DNA of 64,000 nucleotides from Paludibacteraceae bacterium (GCA_017471175.1 JAFUVS010000009.1:62001-126000), one strand, 5' to 3'; shown: positions 36,615-47,761, counted from the stretch's first letter. Notes: a model not told the origin generated them from the sequence alone. Made by a program: numbers and translations.

Positions 36615-37772
36615 ATGATTCTCAAGGAACTGCACCTACTTAATTATAAGAACATTGCGGATGCCCATTTGCATTTTGCGGACAGGCTTAACGGATTGGT
36701 GGGACTGAACGGACAAGGCAAGACGAATGTGTTAGATGCCATTTATCTGCTGTCGTTTACCAAGTCCGCTTTTTCCGTGCAGGATCGCGATTGTATCCGC
36801 CACGGTGAGCAGATGGCAATGGCGCAAGGGGTGTATGAGAAGGACGGCGAGCCGATGACCATCAGTTGCGGACTCAAGCAAGGCGGAAAAAAGCAGTTCC
36901 GGCGAGGCGACAAGAATTACCAGCGATTAAGCGACCATATAGGGCTATTGCCGTTGGTGCTTATCTCGCCGCAAGACATAGGAATCGTGTTGGACGGGTC
37001 GGAAGTAAGGCGTAAGTTTATGGACGGCACCATCTCGCAATACGACCATACCTATCTTCCTGCGCTCAACAGTTATAGCCAACTTCTTCAGCAGCGCAAC
37101 TCGTTACTCAAACAATTAGCCGATTCGGACCCTGCTACAGCAGCCGCTTCCTATGAGGAGATGTTGTCCGTCTATGAACAACAGATGCAGCCGCTTGCGC
37201 TACAGGTCTATGAGGCAAGACGGCAGTTTGTAAGCCGATTCGTGCCGTTCTTTTCCGATACGTACGCTATTCTCTCCGCCGGAAGTGAAGAGGTGCGTCT
37301 CGCGTACCAAAGCCAGTTGGCTGACCGTGTTCTCCCCGAAGCGTGGGAGCAGACGCGCGCCCGCGACCGTATATTAGGCTGGACTTCGGTCGGTTGCCAC
37401 AAGGACGACTTGCTCTTTACCATAGGCGGTTATGCCGTCAAGCAGGTCGCCTCACAAGGACAGATTAAGACCTGTCTGTTAGCCCTTCGTTTGGCGCAGG
37501 CACTCTTCCTTTCCGACCAAACCAAGCAGCCTCCGTTCCTCCTTTTAGACGATATTTTTGACCGCCTTGACAGCCGACGGGTCAAGCAGTTAGTAGAGAT
37601 GGTAACCGGTGAACACATCGTGCTGCCATCCGCCCAAGTTGAACTGACCAGACCCTTCTCGCAGATATTCCTCACCGATACCGACCGACATCATCTTCTT
37701 CATCGGGATGCCGCTTTCACGGCAATGAAAACATTTGTCGTTAGCGACGGACAAATCACCGAAGATAACTAA
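36615..37772 (+). CDS. recF: DNA replication and repair protein RecF
   Basis: 385 residues. Walker A GLNGQGKTN at residues 30-38, signature region QIKTCLLALRLAQAL (about 290) and Walker B PPFLLLDDIFDRLD (about 315). A standard RecF ABC-type ATPase that binds gaps and helps RecOR load RecA. A C-terminal extra segment (about 365-385, ending VVSDGQITEDN) overlaps the region upstream of the next gene. The start lies 22 bases after the regulator's stop; the following gene begins 13 bases after the stop. Confidence 0.95.
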   Translation: MILKELHLLNYKNIADAHLHFADRLNGLVGLNGQGKTNVLDAIYLLSFTKSAFSVQDRDCIRHGEQMAMAQGVYEKDGEPMTISCGLKQGGKKQFRRGDKNYQRLSDHIGLLPLVLISPQDIGIVLDGSEVRRKFMDGTISQYDHTYLPALNSYSQLLQQRNSLLKQLADSDPATAAASYEEMLSVYEQQMQPLALQVYEARRQFVSRFVPFFSDTYAILSAGSEEVRLAYQSQLADRVLPEAWEQTRARDRILGWTSVGCHKDDLLFTIGGYAVKQVASQGQIKTCLLALRLAQALFLSDQTKQPPFLLLDDIFDRLDSRRVKQLVEMVTGEHIVLPSAQVELTRPFSQIFLTDTDRHHLLHRDAAFTAMKTFVVSDGQITEDN

Positions 37773-37785
37773 TACCCAACATACT

Positions 37786-40686
37786 ATGAAACGTATCTAC
37801 TTATTGACATTGTGTGTCTTAACTCTCCTGACGGCTTGCAACAACAGCAAGCGTTCCAACTGGCAGATAACAGGCGACAAGATCCGCACTCCGTGGGCAG
37901 AACAAGTCTCTCCTGACAATGTACTGCCCGAGTACCCGCGTCCGCAACTGCGCCGTACCGAATGGCAGAATATGAACGGACTATGGCAGTACGCGCTGAC
38001 AGAGAAAGGGTTGCCTGAACCGACCGTATGGGATGGCGAGATTCTGGTGCCGTTTGCCATAGAGTCGGCTCTCTCGGGTGTGGGACGTGTGCCAACTGAC
38101 AAACAGGAATTATGGTATCGCCGTGAGTTTACCATTCCTCGCAGTTGGCGCAACAAACACGTACTCATCAATTTCGGAGCGGTCGATTGGCGTGCGGAAG
38201 TGTATGTGAACGGCGCATTGGCAGGTGTTCACGAAGGCGGTTACACACCTTTCTCGATAGATGCGACACCCTTCTTGAAAGGTTGCAAACAAGTGCTGAC
38301 CCTTCGCGTCTATGACTCTACCGACCACGGCTATCAACCTCGCGGCAAACAGGTTAGTCGTCCGCGCTCTATCTGGTACACGTCCGTTACAGGTATATGG
38401 CAAACCGTATGGATGGAACCCGTCAACGATAACCATATAACAGCTATCGTTCCCACAGCTGACATTGACCGCTCGCTCCTGAACGTAGTCGTGCAAACAT
38501 CAGCTGACAATCAAGATGTGGCTTACGTTACTCTAAGAGACGGCGAAAAAGAAGTGGCAAAAGGCTGCGGCGTGGCAGGGCAGAACATCGTTCTTCACGT
38601 TCCTAATACCAAGCTATGGTCACCCGACAGTCCGTTCCTCTATTCGCTGCAAGTTACGCTCAAACGTGGCGAAAAACAGATGGATAATGTCTTGTCGTAT
38701 GCAGCAATGCGCAAGATTTCGCGCGTCAAAGACCCGCAAGGACATTGGCGTATGCAACTCAATAACCGCACGCTTTTCCAATACGGACCGTTGGACCAAG
38801 GCTGGTGGCCGGACGGACTTTATACCGCACCTACGGATGAGGCTTTGCGCTTCGATATACAGAAAACCAAAGACCTCGGCTTCAATATGATTCGCAAGCA
38901 CGTTAAAGTCGAACCCGCCCGTTGGTATTACCATTGTGACCGTCTGGGTATGCTCGTTTGGCAGGATATGCCTTCCGGCGATATGGGCAATGAGTGGGAA
39001 CCCCGTCAGTTTATGGGCGGAACCGACCGCGACCGTACCGAAGAATCGGCTGCCAATTACTACCACGAATGGCAGGATATAATGGACTTTTGTATGCCCT
39101 TCCCGTCTGTCGTGATGTGGGTGCCGTTCAACGAGGCATGGGGACAGTTTGACACCGAAGATGTGGTAGCCTTCACGCAGCAATATGACCCATCGCGCTT
39201 GGTCAACCAGTCGTCAGGCGGCAATTTCCGCCACGTGGGGGACATCACCGACTTGCATAATTATCCGCAGCCGGATATGTATCTCTATGATTCAGAGCGC
39301 GTTAATGTACTTGGCGAATACGGCGGTATAGGTTGGCCAGTGGAAGACCACCTTTGGTGGAACCGCCGCAACTGGGGATACATCCGCTTTAACAGCAGCG
39401 AGGAAGTAACCGCCGAATATGTCCGCTACAGCGAAATGCTTAAAGACCTGGTTGCTAAAGGCTTCTCGGCAGCCGTCTATACACAAACCACCGATGTGGA
39501 AGGCGAAGTGAATGGTTTAATGACTTACGACAGAAAAGTAATGAAAATGAATGAACAACAAGTGCGCGCTGCCAACCAAGCCGTCATTGCGGCAGGCAGT
39601 CAGTCATCCTTAACCCGTTCTGGATTAGATCCGCAACGTTTCCAAAGCCTTCAACAAGGCAAAGCAACGCGGCTTTTTGTCTTGGAAAACAAGAACGGTA
39701 TGGAAGTATGTATCACCAATTTCGGCGGACGTATCGTCTCAATGCTCGTTCCCGATAACGACGGTAAGATGAGGGATGTGGTACTCGGCTTTGACAACAT
39801 AGACTACTATGTGAACATACCCTCCGACTTCGGTGCCACCATCGGCAGATATGCAAACCGTATCAATCACGGACATATTGCCATTGACGGACAGGATTAT
39901 CAACTCGCAACCAATAATTTCGGTCATACCCTACATGGCGGTCCCACCGGTTGGCAGTATCGTGTCTTTGATGCAGAACAGCCTGATGTGCGTACCCTCA
40001 AGCTCTCTATCGTTTCGGATAACGGCGACAACGGCTTCCCGGGACGCGTAGAAGCAGGGGTTATCTATACGCTCTCAGACGATAACTCGCTCCGTATGGA
40101 CTATTTCGGCACGACTGATGCGCCTACCGTCATCAATATGACTAACCATTCATACTTCAATCTTACGGGTAACGGAGCACAAACGGCTATGAACCATAAA
40201 CTATGGCTCAATGCCGAGCAAATGACACCTGTGGACAATACCTTTATGACTACCGGCGAAATACACGATATACCGACATCATCTCCTTTTGACTTCTATC
40301 ATACAGCCAAGACCATCGGTCAGGACATAGATGCCGACAACGAGCAACTGCGCAACGGGCACGGCTATGACCACAATTTTGTGCTGCGGCAGAATTTGCA
40401 GTCGCTCACGCACGCAGCTATTATGACATGCCCCGAATCGGGAATCGTCCTCAACGTTATGACCAACGAACCCGGACTGCAACTGTACACCGGCAATTTC
40501 TTGGACGGAACGGTTACGGGCAAGCGCGGCGAAGTATATGCTCATCGCAATGCCGTTTGTCTCGAAACGCAGAAATTCCCCGACTCGCCCAATAAACCCG
40601 ATTGGCAGTCGCCTATCCTTCGACCGGGAGAAAAATATCAGTCAACCACTGTCTTCCGCTTTTCCACCGCCGCGAGAACCGAGTAA
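37786..40686 (+). CDS. Glycoside hydrolase family 2 fused to aldose 1-epimerase, lipoprotein
   Basis: 966 residues from ATG 37786. N-terminal signal II with lipobox LLTAC. Residues about 35-330 are the GH2 sugar-binding and Ig domains ([19 protein letters not shown]). About 330-600 is the GH2 TIM barrel with acid/base Glu450 in WVPFNEAWG and the likely nucleophile Glu511 in [10 protein letters not shown]. From about 615 to the end is a galactose mutarotase domain: [33 protein letters not shown] and [15 protein letters not shown] hydrolase and mutarotase fused on one membrane-anchored chain should release and at once equilibrate a beta-linked sugar; the exact substrate (galactoside, glucuronide) is not evident. 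It lies in a run of housekeeping genes. Confidence 0.88.
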   Translation: MKRIYLLTLCVLTLLTACNNSKRSNWQITGDKIRTPWAEQVSPDNVLPEYPRPQLRRTEWQNMNGLWQYALTEKGLPEPTVWDGEILVPFAIESALSGVGRVPTDKQELWYRREFTIPRSWRNKHVLINFGAVDWRAEVYVNGALAGVHEGGYTPFSIDATPFLKGCKQVLTLRVYDSTDHGYQPRGKQVSRPRSIWYTSVTGIWQTVWMEPVNDNHITAIVPTADIDRSLLNVVVQTSADNQDVAYVTLRDGEKEVAKGCGVAGQNIVLHVPNTKLWSPDSPFLYSLQVTLKRGEKQMDNVLSYAAMRKISRVKDPQGHWRMQLNNRTLFQYGPLDQGWWPDGLYTAPTDEALRFDIQKTKDLGFNMIRKHVKVEPARWYYHCDRLGMLVWQDMPSGDMGNEWEPRQFMGGTDRDRTEESAANYYHEWQDIMDFCMPFPSVVMWVPFNEAWGQFDTEDVVAFTQQYDPSRLVNQSSGGNFRHVGDITDLHNYPQPDMYLYDSERVNVLGEYGGIGWPVEDHLWWNRRNWGYIRFNSSEEVTAEYVRYSEMLKDLVAKGFSAAVYTQTTDVEGEVNGLMTYDRKVMKMNEQQVRAANQAVIAAGSQSSLTRSGLDPQRFQSLQQGKATRLFVLENKNGMEVCITNFGGRIVSMLVPDNDGKMRDVVLGFDNIDYYVNIPSDFGATIGRYANRINHGHIAIDGQDYQLATNNFGHTLHGGPTGWQYRVFDAEQPDVRTLKLSIVSDNGDNGFPGRVEAGVIYTLSDDNSLRMDYFGTTDAPTVINMTNHSYFNLTGNGAQTAMNHKLWLNAEQMTPVDNTFMTTGEIHDIPTSSPFDFYHTAKTIGQDIDADNEQLRNGHGYDHNFVLRQNLQSLTHAAIMTCPESGIVLNVMTNEPGLQLYTGNFLDGTVTGKRGEVYAHRNAVCLETQKFPDSPNKPDWQSPILRPGEKYQSTTVFRFSTAARTE

Positions 40687-40697
40687 ATCAAATAGGT

Positions 40698-41378
40698 ATG
40701 CCCCTGCGAATTGACATCATCACCTGCTGCCCTGAATTACTTGAGAGTCCTCTTAACTTTTCCATCGTAGGCAGAGCCAAAAAGAAAGGTCTGGCAGAGA
40801 TTTACGTGCATAACCTGCGTGACTATACATTGGATAAGCATCGTAAAGTGGACGACTATGCCTTTGGTTTCGGTGCAGGTATGGTACTGCAGATTGAGCC
40901 TATTGACCGTTGTATAACTGCCTTGAAGCAGCAGCGCGACTACGATGAGGTTATCTTTACCGCCCCCGATGGCGAACGCTTCACCCAGCAAGCCGCTAAT
41001 AGTCTTTCGCTCTGTCAAAACCTCATTATCCTCTGCGGACACTACAAGGGCGTGGATCAGCGGGTGCGCGACCATCTCATTACGAAGGAATACTCCATTG
41101 GAGATTACGTCTTGACCGGTGGCGAGATGCCTGCTGCCATTATGACAGATGCCATCGTCCGTCTCCTACCGGGGGCTTTGGGCGATGTGGAGTCCGCTCT
41201 CAACGACTCTTTCCAAGACGGTCTGCTCGAAGCGGGTGTCTATACACGACCGGCGGATTATAACGGATGGAAAGTACCCGACATTCTGCTATCCGGACAC
41301 CAAGCCAAAGTGGAAGAGTACCTCCTCGAACAGAGCCTTGAACACACACGCCAACGCCGCCCTGACCTACTTAAATAG
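40698..41378 (+). CDS. trmD: tRNA (guanine37-N1)-methyltransferase
   Basis: 226 residues from ATG 40698, the start that gives the standard opening [15 protein letters not shown]; the longer frame would overlap the previous gene. Knot-binding elements [14 protein letters not shown] and [14 protein letters not shown] hold AdoMet, and the conserved [10 protein letters not shown]-like element appears as [15 protein letters not shown]. It methylates G37 next to the anticodon to prevent frameshifting. It follows the GH2 fusion by 11 bases and ends the run. Confidence 0.95.
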   Translation: MPLRIDIITCCPELLESPLNFSIVGRAKKKGLAEIYVHNLRDYTLDKHRKVDDYAFGFGAGMVLQIEPIDRCITALKQQRDYDEVIFTAPDGERFTQQAANSLSLCQNLIILCGHYKGVDQRVRDHLITKEYSIGDYVLTGGEMPAAIMTDAIVRLLPGALGDVESALNDSFQDGLLEAGVYTRPADYNGWKVPDILLSGHQAKVEEYLLEQSLEHTRQRRPDLLK

Positions 41379-41417
41379 GATAGATTGGCTGTTGGAAAAA
41401 GAAAAATGACAGTTTTG

Positions 41418-41448
41418 TTGTATGGGTAGGAAGAATGTGCTACCTTTG
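41418..41448 (+). promoter_or_regulatory. Promoter of glyA, TTG-N20-TACCTTTG
   Basis: TTG 41418-41420, 20 bases, TACCTTTG 41441-41448. It leaves a leader of about 100 bases before the ATG at 41555; I see no clear riboswitch in it. Confidence 0.75.
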
Positions 41449-41554
41449 CGGCACTTTTTTGATGGATTGTATCGGATAAAGCACTTTTCGTGCCGATTGA
41501 CGATAGTATTCCGAAAAGAAGCAGAAAACGAATTACGTTAAATTATTTACTAAT

Positions 41555-42835
41555 ATGACAAGAGACACGGAAATCTTTGACCTCATCCGCCGCGAGCGGG
41601 AGCGTCAGACGCGTGGCATTGAGTTGATTGCCAGCGAAAACTATGTAAGCGACCAAGTAATGGAGGCTATGGGGTCGGTGATGACCAATAAATATGCGGA
41701 AGGTTACCCCGGCAAGCGCTACTACGGCGGCTGTGAGGTGGTGGATATTAGTGAGAACGTTGCCCGCGAACGGCTCAAGAAACTCTTTGGAGCTGAGTAT
41801 GTCAATGTACAGCCCCACTCCGGTGCGCAAGCTAATATGGCAGTCTTTATGGCTTGCCTCCGAGCCGGCGACACCTTTATGGGACTTAACCTCAGCCACG
41901 GCGGTCACCTCAGTCACGGTAGCCCTGTTAATTTCTCCGGTCTGATGTTCCACGCCATTGACTATAGTCTCAAAGAGGAAACAGGGCGCGTGGATTATGA
42001 CGAATTGGAAACGAAAGCACGCGCAGAACGTCCTAAACTGATTGTAGCGGGTGCCAGCGCATACAGCCGTGAATGGGATTATGCACGTATCCGCAAAGTG
42101 GCAGATGAAATAGGTGCTATCTTTATGGTAGATATGGCACACCCGGCAGGTCTGATTGCTGCAGGTCTGTTGGATAACCCGCTCAGATATGCGCATATCG
42201 TTACTTCCACTACCCATAAGACACTCCGTGGTCCGCGTGGTGGTGTTATTCTGATGGGTAAAGATTTCGCTAATCCGTGGGGCAAAACTACTCCTAAAGG
42301 TGAAGTGAAAATGATGTCCGCTCTCTTGGATAGTGCTGTCTTCCCAGGCGTACAAGGTGGTCCGTTGGAACACGTCATCGCCGCCAAAGCTGTCGCTTTC
42401 GGAGAGGCTCTTACCCCCGAATTCAAACTTTATCAGCAGCAAGTCAAAAAGAATGCAGCCGTTTTGGCGCAAGCCTTTATGGACAAAGGGTACAAGATTA
42501 TCTCCGGCGGTACCGACAACCACTCGATGCTCGTTGACCTTCGCACCAAGTATCCCGACTTGACCGGTAAGGTAGCAGAAAAAGCTCTCGTGGCAGCCGA
42601 CATTACCACCAACAAAAATATGGTTCCTTTCGACAGCCGTAGCGCATTCCAAACCAGTGGCTTGCGTTTTGGTACACCCGCTATCACCACGCGTGGTCTG
42701 AAAGAGGACAAAATGGGATGGATTGTCGAACTTATTGATACCGTTCTCCAAGATCCTGAAAGCGAACAGACTATCACAAAAGTTCGCGAAACGGTTAATG
42801 CTGAAATGGTTAAGTACCCGCTTTTCGCGTGGTAA
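41555..42835 (+). CDS. glyA: Serine hydroxymethyltransferase
   Basis: 426 residues, normal length. PLP lysine in [11 protein letters not shown] (Lys about residue 222), [11 protein letters not shown] near the N-terminus, [22 protein letters not shown] and HGSPVNFSG. It converts serine and tetrahydrofolate to glycine and methylene-THF and supplies one-carbon units. It has its own promoter. The C-terminal end (KYPLFAW) is typical of the family in Bacteroidota. Start of a long + strand run. Confidence 0.97.
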   Translation: MTRDTEIFDLIRRERERQTRGIELIASENYVSDQVMEAMGSVMTNKYAEGYPGKRYYGGCEVVDISENVARERLKKLFGAEYVNVQPHSGAQANMAVFMACLRAGDTFMGLNLSHGGHLSHGSPVNFSGLMFHAIDYSLKEETGRVDYDELETKARAERPKLIVAGASAYSREWDYARIRKVADEIGAIFMVDMAHPAGLIAAGLLDNPLRYAHIVTSTTHKTLRGPRGGVILMGKDFANPWGKTTPKGEVKMMSALLDSAVFPGVQGGPLEHVIAAKAVAFGEALTPEFKLYQQQVKKNAAVLAQAFMDKGYKIISGGTDNHSMLVDLRTKYPDLTGKVAEKALVAADITTNKNMVPFDSRSAFQTSGLRFGTPAITTRGLKEDKMGWIVELIDTVLQDPESEQTITKVRETVNAEMVKYPLFAW

Positions 42836-42878
42836 TCTGACTTTTGCAAGTTTAATTATGATATAGTTCTTATCAACT

Positions 42879-43637
42879 ATGAATGCAACAAAGTATATTA
42901 TTCGCGTTCTATTAGTAATTTCGATTGTCTATTTAGCTTATCTGTGTGTGTCGAGTGTTGTTGTTCCCATCCGCTTTGAGAACACACGCGAACAGCGCGA
43001 ACAGGCAGTAGTAGCCAATCTGATGCACTTACGTACCGCTGTGGCTGAATACAAGTTGGAGAAAGGTCGCTATACGGAAGACCTTGACTCACTAATCTTG
43101 TTCCTTAAGACCGCCCCAAAAAAAGAAGTACTGAAGGAAGGTTCGCTTACCGACAAACAGTTGGAAAACGGTATGACGGAGCATAAGGCTGCCAAACTGA
43201 TGGAAAAGGCATTGCTCAAAGCACGTGTGAACCTTAAGACCGATGTCGATAGCGTCCTCTACGCCTACGTCTGGGCTAATGACAAAGAAGTGATTGCTAA
43301 CGGTCTGCAAGGTTTTCGCCGTGATACCATCTATAAGAATATGATTGAAACGCTCTACAAAGGTCAGTTCACAGCCGACAATATTGAGCAAATCATCTAT
43401 ATCCCTTATAGCAATGGGCAACGTTTCGAACTGGAGGTGAACAATACCTATACAACCTCTCAAGGTATTGTTGTTCCGATTATGGCTGCTAAAGCGCATT
43501 TCAAAACGTATTTGAGTGACCTTAATCGTATGGAACTGATTAACCTCATTGACAAAGAGGAAAAACTGGAGCATTATCCCGGTTTGATGTTCGGCTCTGT
43601 GGATGCGCCTAACAACAACGCCGGTAACTGGGAATAA
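42879..43637 (+). CDS. Single-pass membrane protein, pilin-like N-terminus, unknown function
   Basis: 252 residues. One helix near the N-terminus (about 7-28, YIIRVLLVISIVYLAYLCV), then a helix with TREQREQAVVANLMHLRTAV and the block YKLEKGRYTEDLDSL, which resembles the N-terminal region of type II pseudopilins and DUF-type Bacteroidota proteins. The rest is mixed alpha/beta with no catalytic motif. It lies 43 bases after glyA and 16 bases before rsmD, so is likely part of the same transcript. No prepilin peptidase site is evident. Probably a conserved envelope protein of the phylum. Confidence 0.65.
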   Translation: MNATKYIIRVLLVISIVYLAYLCVSSVVVPIRFENTREQREQAVVANLMHLRTAVAEYKLEKGRYTEDLDSLILFLKTAPKKEVLKEGSLTDKQLENGMTEHKAAKLMEKALLKARVNLKTDVDSVLYAYVWANDKEVIANGLQGFRRDTIYKNMIETLYKGQFTADNIEQIIYIPYSNGQRFELEVNNTYTTSQGIVVPIMAAKAHFKTYLSDLNRMELINLIDKEEKLEHYPGLMFGSVDAPNNNAGNWE

Positions 43638-43653
43638 TAACCGTGAGATAACT

Positions 43654-44178
43654 ATGCGAATCATCTCCGGCAGGTTTAGGGGGCGCCGATTAGCGCCCCC
43701 TAAAAATATAACAGCGCGACCTACCACCGACTTCGCTAAAGAAAGTCTGTTCAACTTACTCAACAACCGAATGGATTTTGAGGGAGTGGATGTTCTTGAC
43801 CTTTTTGCCGGAACAGGAGGCATTGGTTTGGAGTTCGTTAGCCGTGGTGCGCGAAGCGTAACGGCTGTGGAGATGGCGCATACGCAACAGAACTTTATTA
43901 TCGCTACCTGCAAGCAGTTAGGCATAGATAACCTGCGCGTCATAAGAGGAGATGTATTCAAGTTCTTGTCTGCCTGCAAAATCAACTACGATTTTATTTA
44001 TGCCGACCCGCCCTATATGCTGGAAACTATCGACCAACTGCCCGACTTGGTCTTACCCTTTTTGCGACCGGACGGTTGGTTTGTACTTGAACACGGCAAA
44101 ACAACCGACCTGACGTGGCATACACGCCATAAAGAAACACGTGAATATGGAAGCGTATTCTTTTCGTTCTTCCAATGA
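43654..44178 (+). CDS. rsmD: 16S rRNA (guanine966-N2)-methyltransferase
   Basis: 174 residues from ATG 43654, the start that gives MRIISGRFRGRRL; the longer frame overlaps the previous gene. Motif I DLFAGTGGIGLEFVSRGA (AdoMet), and the N6/N2-methylase motif IV DPPY in FIYADPPYML. RPTTDFAKESLFNLL is the usual N-terminal block. It methylates G966 of 16S rRNA. Confidence 0.93.
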   Translation: MRIISGRFRGRRLAPPKNITARPTTDFAKESLFNLLNNRMDFEGVDVLDLFAGTGGIGLEFVSRGARSVTAVEMAHTQQNFIIATCKQLGIDNLRVIRGDVFKFLSACKINYDFIYADPPYMLETIDQLPDLVLPFLRPDGWFVLEHGKTTDLTWHTRHKETREYGSVFFSFFQ

Positions 44179-44252
44179 CTTAGTTCGTGGCTGAACGCTC
44201 ATTATAGGTAAAAGCACTTCGTAACACTAACTGATTTAACCCCAAATACTCT

Positions 44253-45659
44253 ATGAACAACAAGATGATGTCAATAGCGGCTGTATTACTCTTTTCGAGT
44301 TTGTTCTTACAGGCGCGTACCGTAACAGGTGTAGTTAAAGGAGAAAACAAACCGTTAGGCTCTGTTCTTGTAACGGACGGATTTTCGTTCGCGCAGACCG
44401 ATGCCAAAGGTAACTATTCCCTTGACGTGAACGATAAAGCGCGTTTCGTCTATATCGTTACCCCCAAAGGCTATGTAGCTGACTATTCCTCCGGCGTACC
44501 GCAGTTCTACCAACGTTTGGAAGATGGCAAGAATATCTATTCTTTTGCTCTACAGGCTATGAAGGGGGATAAGAACCGCTATGCTATGATTACGATGGCG
44601 GACCCCCAATTGGATGTGGATACCGACATTGACAAACTCTATGCCGAAGCACTCCCCGACATACGCGAAACGGCTGCCAAATACAAAGATGTGCAGGTGG
44701 CTGGAATCGTTTTGGGGGACATCACTTGGGATGTATATAGCCACAATGAGGTGTACAAAGATTTTGCCAAGAAAGCAGGCTTCCCCATCTATCCCGTCAT
44801 AGGCAACCACGACTTCGACAAGTACCTTGCGAAAAGTCCTGAAGCCAACTATGCGCATCTTTATGAACAAGACTTTGGACCTACTTATTATGCGTTCCAG
44901 TTGGGTGATGCCTATTATGTCGTACTAAACGATATGCTCTATACCGGCAACAAAGGGTATGTCTGCACCCTCAAGATAGAGGACCAGTGGAACTGGCTGA
45001 TGCAACTTCTGCGCTCGGCTATCAATATGGATAACCTCATTTATATAGCAATGCATGCTCCGATTAAACCATCGGAGGATAGTCCTTTGATTGGCAACGG
45101 GCAAGAACTGCTCAATGTTCTGCACGGCAAATTCCAGGCTGCCTTTATCACCGGACATCACCATCATAACACCAATAAAGATCTCGGAGGTGGCATTATG
45201 GAGCATAATATCGGTGCCCTTTGCGGCAACTGGTGGACTTCGCCTGTCAGCAGCGATGGTGCTCCACGTGGCTATCAAGTCTTTGAGGGTAACGGTCGTC
45301 GGCATTCTTGGTACTTTAAGGCTACCGGTTTTCCCGATACTTACCAAATGAAAGTGTATCCCGTTGGTAGAGTAATGGATCGTCCTAATGCTGTGGTAGC
45401 CAAAATTTGGAATGTGGACGATGGCTGGAAGGTTCGCTACTATGAAGACGGTGTACTCAAAGGCGATATGAGCCGTTTATATTCCTACGACCCTGATTAC
45501 TGCGAGTATGTCAATGGTGCGCGCGTTATTGACGACTATGTGCCGTTCAGAACCAAGAACTACTTCTCTGCCGTGCCATCGGAAAATGCCAAAGAACTCA
45601 CTGTTGAGGCAGAGGATCGATTTGGCAGAATCTATAAAGAGACAATCTCACTCAAGTAA
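44253..45659 (+). CDS. Exported calcineurin-like metallophosphoesterase
   Basis: 468 residues. Signal peptide 1-21 (LLFSSLFLQA). An N-terminal Ig/carboxypeptidase-regulatory-like domain (TVTGVVKGENKPLGSVLVTDG) precedes the metallophosphoesterase core, with metal sites in MADPQLDVDTD, GDITWDVYS, VIGNHDFDKY, IAMHAPI and TGHHHHN. A C-terminal beta domain (about 380-468) is as in Bacteroidota MetallophosN-Metallophos-MetallophosC proteins. Periplasmic; the substrate is unknown, perhaps phosphodiester or phospholipid. The stop TAA is followed at once by the murC ATG, so expression may be coupled. Confidence 0.9.
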   Translation: MNNKMMSIAAVLLFSSLFLQARTVTGVVKGENKPLGSVLVTDGFSFAQTDAKGNYSLDVNDKARFVYIVTPKGYVADYSSGVPQFYQRLEDGKNIYSFALQAMKGDKNRYAMITMADPQLDVDTDIDKLYAEALPDIRETAAKYKDVQVAGIVLGDITWDVYSHNEVYKDFAKKAGFPIYPVIGNHDFDKYLAKSPEANYAHLYEQDFGPTYYAFQLGDAYYVVLNDMLYTGNKGYVCTLKIEDQWNWLMQLLRSAINMDNLIYIAMHAPIKPSEDSPLIGNGQELLNVLHGKFQAAFITGHHHHNTNKDLGGGIMEHNIGALCGNWWTSPVSSDGAPRGYQVFEGNGRRHSWYFKATGFPDTYQMKVYPVGRVMDRPNAVVAKIWNVDDGWKVRYYEDGVLKGDMSRLYSYDPDYCEYVNGARVIDDYVPFRTKNYFSAVPSENAKELTVEAEDRFGRIYKETISLK

Positions 45660-47021
45660 ATGAACCCGACACCCTCCATACAGAATTTCTATTTCCTCGG
45701 CATAGGCGGAATAGGAATGAGTGCCTTGGCGCGCTACTTTGCTTCGCGCGGTTGCCACGTGGAGGGTTATGACCGTACGCCTTCGCCTCTGACGCGGCAA
45801 TTGGAAAAAGAAGGTATTCCGATTATTTATACCGATTCTCCGCACAAGGTGGCAGACCTTCCGTGGACTGTGGTATGGACACCAGCCGTACCGACTGATA
45901 CTGCCCTCTACTGCTATTTCCTGCGCAAAGGATTGCCTATCCTCAAGCGAGCCGAGATGCTGGGGAAAGTAACGCAAAGTCTGCGTGCCTTGTGTGTGGC
46001 AGGTACACATGGTAAGACCTCTACGGCTACCCTCTTGGCGCATATTCTGCAACCCAAAGGAACCAATGCTTTTTTAGGCGGCATCAGTATGAACGTGAAC
46101 TCGAATCTTCTTATCAACCCCGATTCTGATTTGGTCGTGGTGGAAGCGGACGAGTTCGATCGCTCTTTCCTGCACTTGTCACCCGCCATCACAGCCATTA
46201 CGGCCATTGATCCTGACCATCTTGACATTTATAGCACGCGTGAAGGATACCAAGAAGGCTTTGAACAGTATGCACGATTAGTTAAGGAGGCTATTGTCAT
46301 TAAGAAAGGCTACCACGTTGCCGGTAACGGGCAAGCGAAAATCTATACCTACGCTACCGACTCAGTTGCCGATTTTTATGCCGACAACGCCCGCGTTTCA
46401 GAAACAAGATTGTTCTTCGACTGGCATTCGCCGAGCGGCACGCTAAAAGATGTGGAATTAGGCGTACCTGTTTATTACGATGTTGAGAACGCCACGGCGG
46501 CGATGGCTATCGCTCATTTGACCGGAGCCGATGAGCAGATGTTGCGCGAAGGGGTAAGAACATACAAAGGAGTTTGGCGACGCTTTAACATCCTTGTCAA
46601 TACTCCTCATATTACCTATATCGATGATTATGCCCACCATCCGAAAGAGCTGCAGACTGCTATATCTTCGGCGCGACATCTCTTCCCAGATCGGCATCTG
46701 ATTGGTGTCTTCCAGCCACATCTCTTCACACGCACAAGGGACTTTATGGATGGTTTTGCTGCTGCTTTAAGTCAATTAGAAGAGGTGGTCTTACTGCCGA
46801 TTTATCCGGCACGCGAACTACCTATAGAAGGAGTTACGTCAGAAGTTTTGGCAAAGCAAATCAGTAGCCGTTATCCTGTCCGTGTCGTGCAGAAAACAGA
46901 TATAATACAATATGTCTGCCAACGGGTAAAAGTATGCGATGAAACTGTAGTGATGACACTTGGAGCTGGCGATATTGATAGATTAACAGGTGATTTGGCA
47001 AACAATCTAAAGCAGATTTGA
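45660..47021 (+). CDS. murC: UDP-N-acetylmuramate-L-alanine ligase
   Basis: 453 residues. N-terminal UDP-binding GIGGIGMSALARYF (about 14-27), ATP loop GTHGKTSTAT at residues 115-124, EADEFDRSFL, and DDYAHHPKEL in the C-terminal domain. It adds L-Ala to UDP-MurNAc in the cytoplasm. First of the murC-ftsQ-ftsA-ftsZ block. The stop of the phosphoesterase abuts its ATG. Complete. Confidence 0.97.
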   Translation: MNPTPSIQNFYFLGIGGIGMSALARYFASRGCHVEGYDRTPSPLTRQLEKEGIPIIYTDSPHKVADLPWTVVWTPAVPTDTALYCYFLRKGLPILKRAEMLGKVTQSLRALCVAGTHGKTSTATLLAHILQPKGTNAFLGGISMNVNSNLLINPDSDLVVVEADEFDRSFLHLSPAITAITAIDPDHLDIYSTREGYQEGFEQYARLVKEAIVIKKGYHVAGNGQAKIYTYATDSVADFYADNARVSETRLFFDWHSPSGTLKDVELGVPVYYDVENATAAMAIAHLTGADEQMLREGVRTYKGVWRRFNILVNTPHITYIDDYAHHPKELQTAISSARHLFPDRHLIGVFQPHLFTRTRDFMDGFAAALSQLEEVVLLPIYPARELPIEGVTSEVLAKQISSRYPVRVVQKTDIIQYVCQRVKVCDETVVMTLGAGDIDRLTGDLANNLKQI

Positions 47022-47025
47022 GGCG

Positions 47026-47742
47026 ATGAAAAAAGCATTACGTATAGGGGGGATCCTGTTGGCTATTGCCGCGGTAATAGCCGCCTTGATTTGGACCTCC
47101 GCTGATAAGAGCGATGGTATATGTCGTCGGGTTCATATTACCACTTCCGGCGAATTTCTAAGTATAAGTGACATACAAAACTATCTTCGACAGCAGCATT
47201 TATACCCTGTAGGAATGTCGATGAACAGCATCTCCACGCAATCTATAGAGGATGGTATGTCCAAGAATGATATGGTGCGAAGTGCGCAGTGTTTTAAGCG
47301 TGGAGACACCATTATTGATCTGTATGTGGAACAGCGGAAACCCGTCTTGCGCGTATTGTCTGATGGCGAAACTTATTTCGTAGATGCTGACAGAAAGCGT
47401 ATGCCGGTCCGACAAGGAATGAAATCCGATGTTATTTGGGTTCGCGGGCATATAGGCGAGCAGATGGCAAAAGAAGAGATAGCCGATTTTGTCGTATGGC
47501 TTAACGACAATTCTTTCTGGCAGCCGCGCATACGCAGTATAGAGATTCGCGAAGGCAAACAGGTCGTACTGCGTCAGGCAGAAGACGAACCGCTTATCCT
47601 ACTGGGCAGGATGACAGACTATGAGCAGAAATTATATAAAGTGCGTACCTTCACGGAAGAATTGAAAGCGCAGGGAGTGCCTATCCCTACATACAAGGAG
47701 TTGGATGCTCGTTTTGACGGGCAAATAGTCGGTCGCAAATAA
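47026..47742 (+). CDS. ftsQ: FtsQ/DivIB-type cell division protein
   Basis: 238 residues. One N-terminal helix (about 5-24) and a periplasmic POTRA-like domain: HITTSGEFLSISDIQNYLRQ, then SVEDG-type repeats (MSMNSISTQSIEDGMSKNDM), followed by a beta domain (PVLRVLSDGETYFVDADRKRMPV). Sequence identity to Proteobacterial FtsQ is low, as usual in this phylum; the assignment rests on topology and the position murC-x-ftsA-ftsZ, which is the FtsQ place. It bridges FtsB/FtsL and the divisome. The ATG is 4 bases after murC. Confidence 0.85.
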   Translation: MKKALRIGGILLAIAAVIAALIWTSADKSDGICRRVHITTSGEFLSISDIQNYLRQQHLYPVGMSMNSISTQSIEDGMSKNDMVRSAQCFKRGDTIIDLYVEQRKPVLRVLSDGETYFVDADRKRMPVRQGMKSDVIWVRGHIGEQMAKEEIADFVVWLNDNSFWQPRIRSIEIREGKQVVLRQAEDEPLILLGRMTDYEQKLYKVRTFTEELKAQGVPIPTYKELDARFDGQIVGRK

Positions 47743-47761
47743 TTCTAAATCAATTAAGGAA

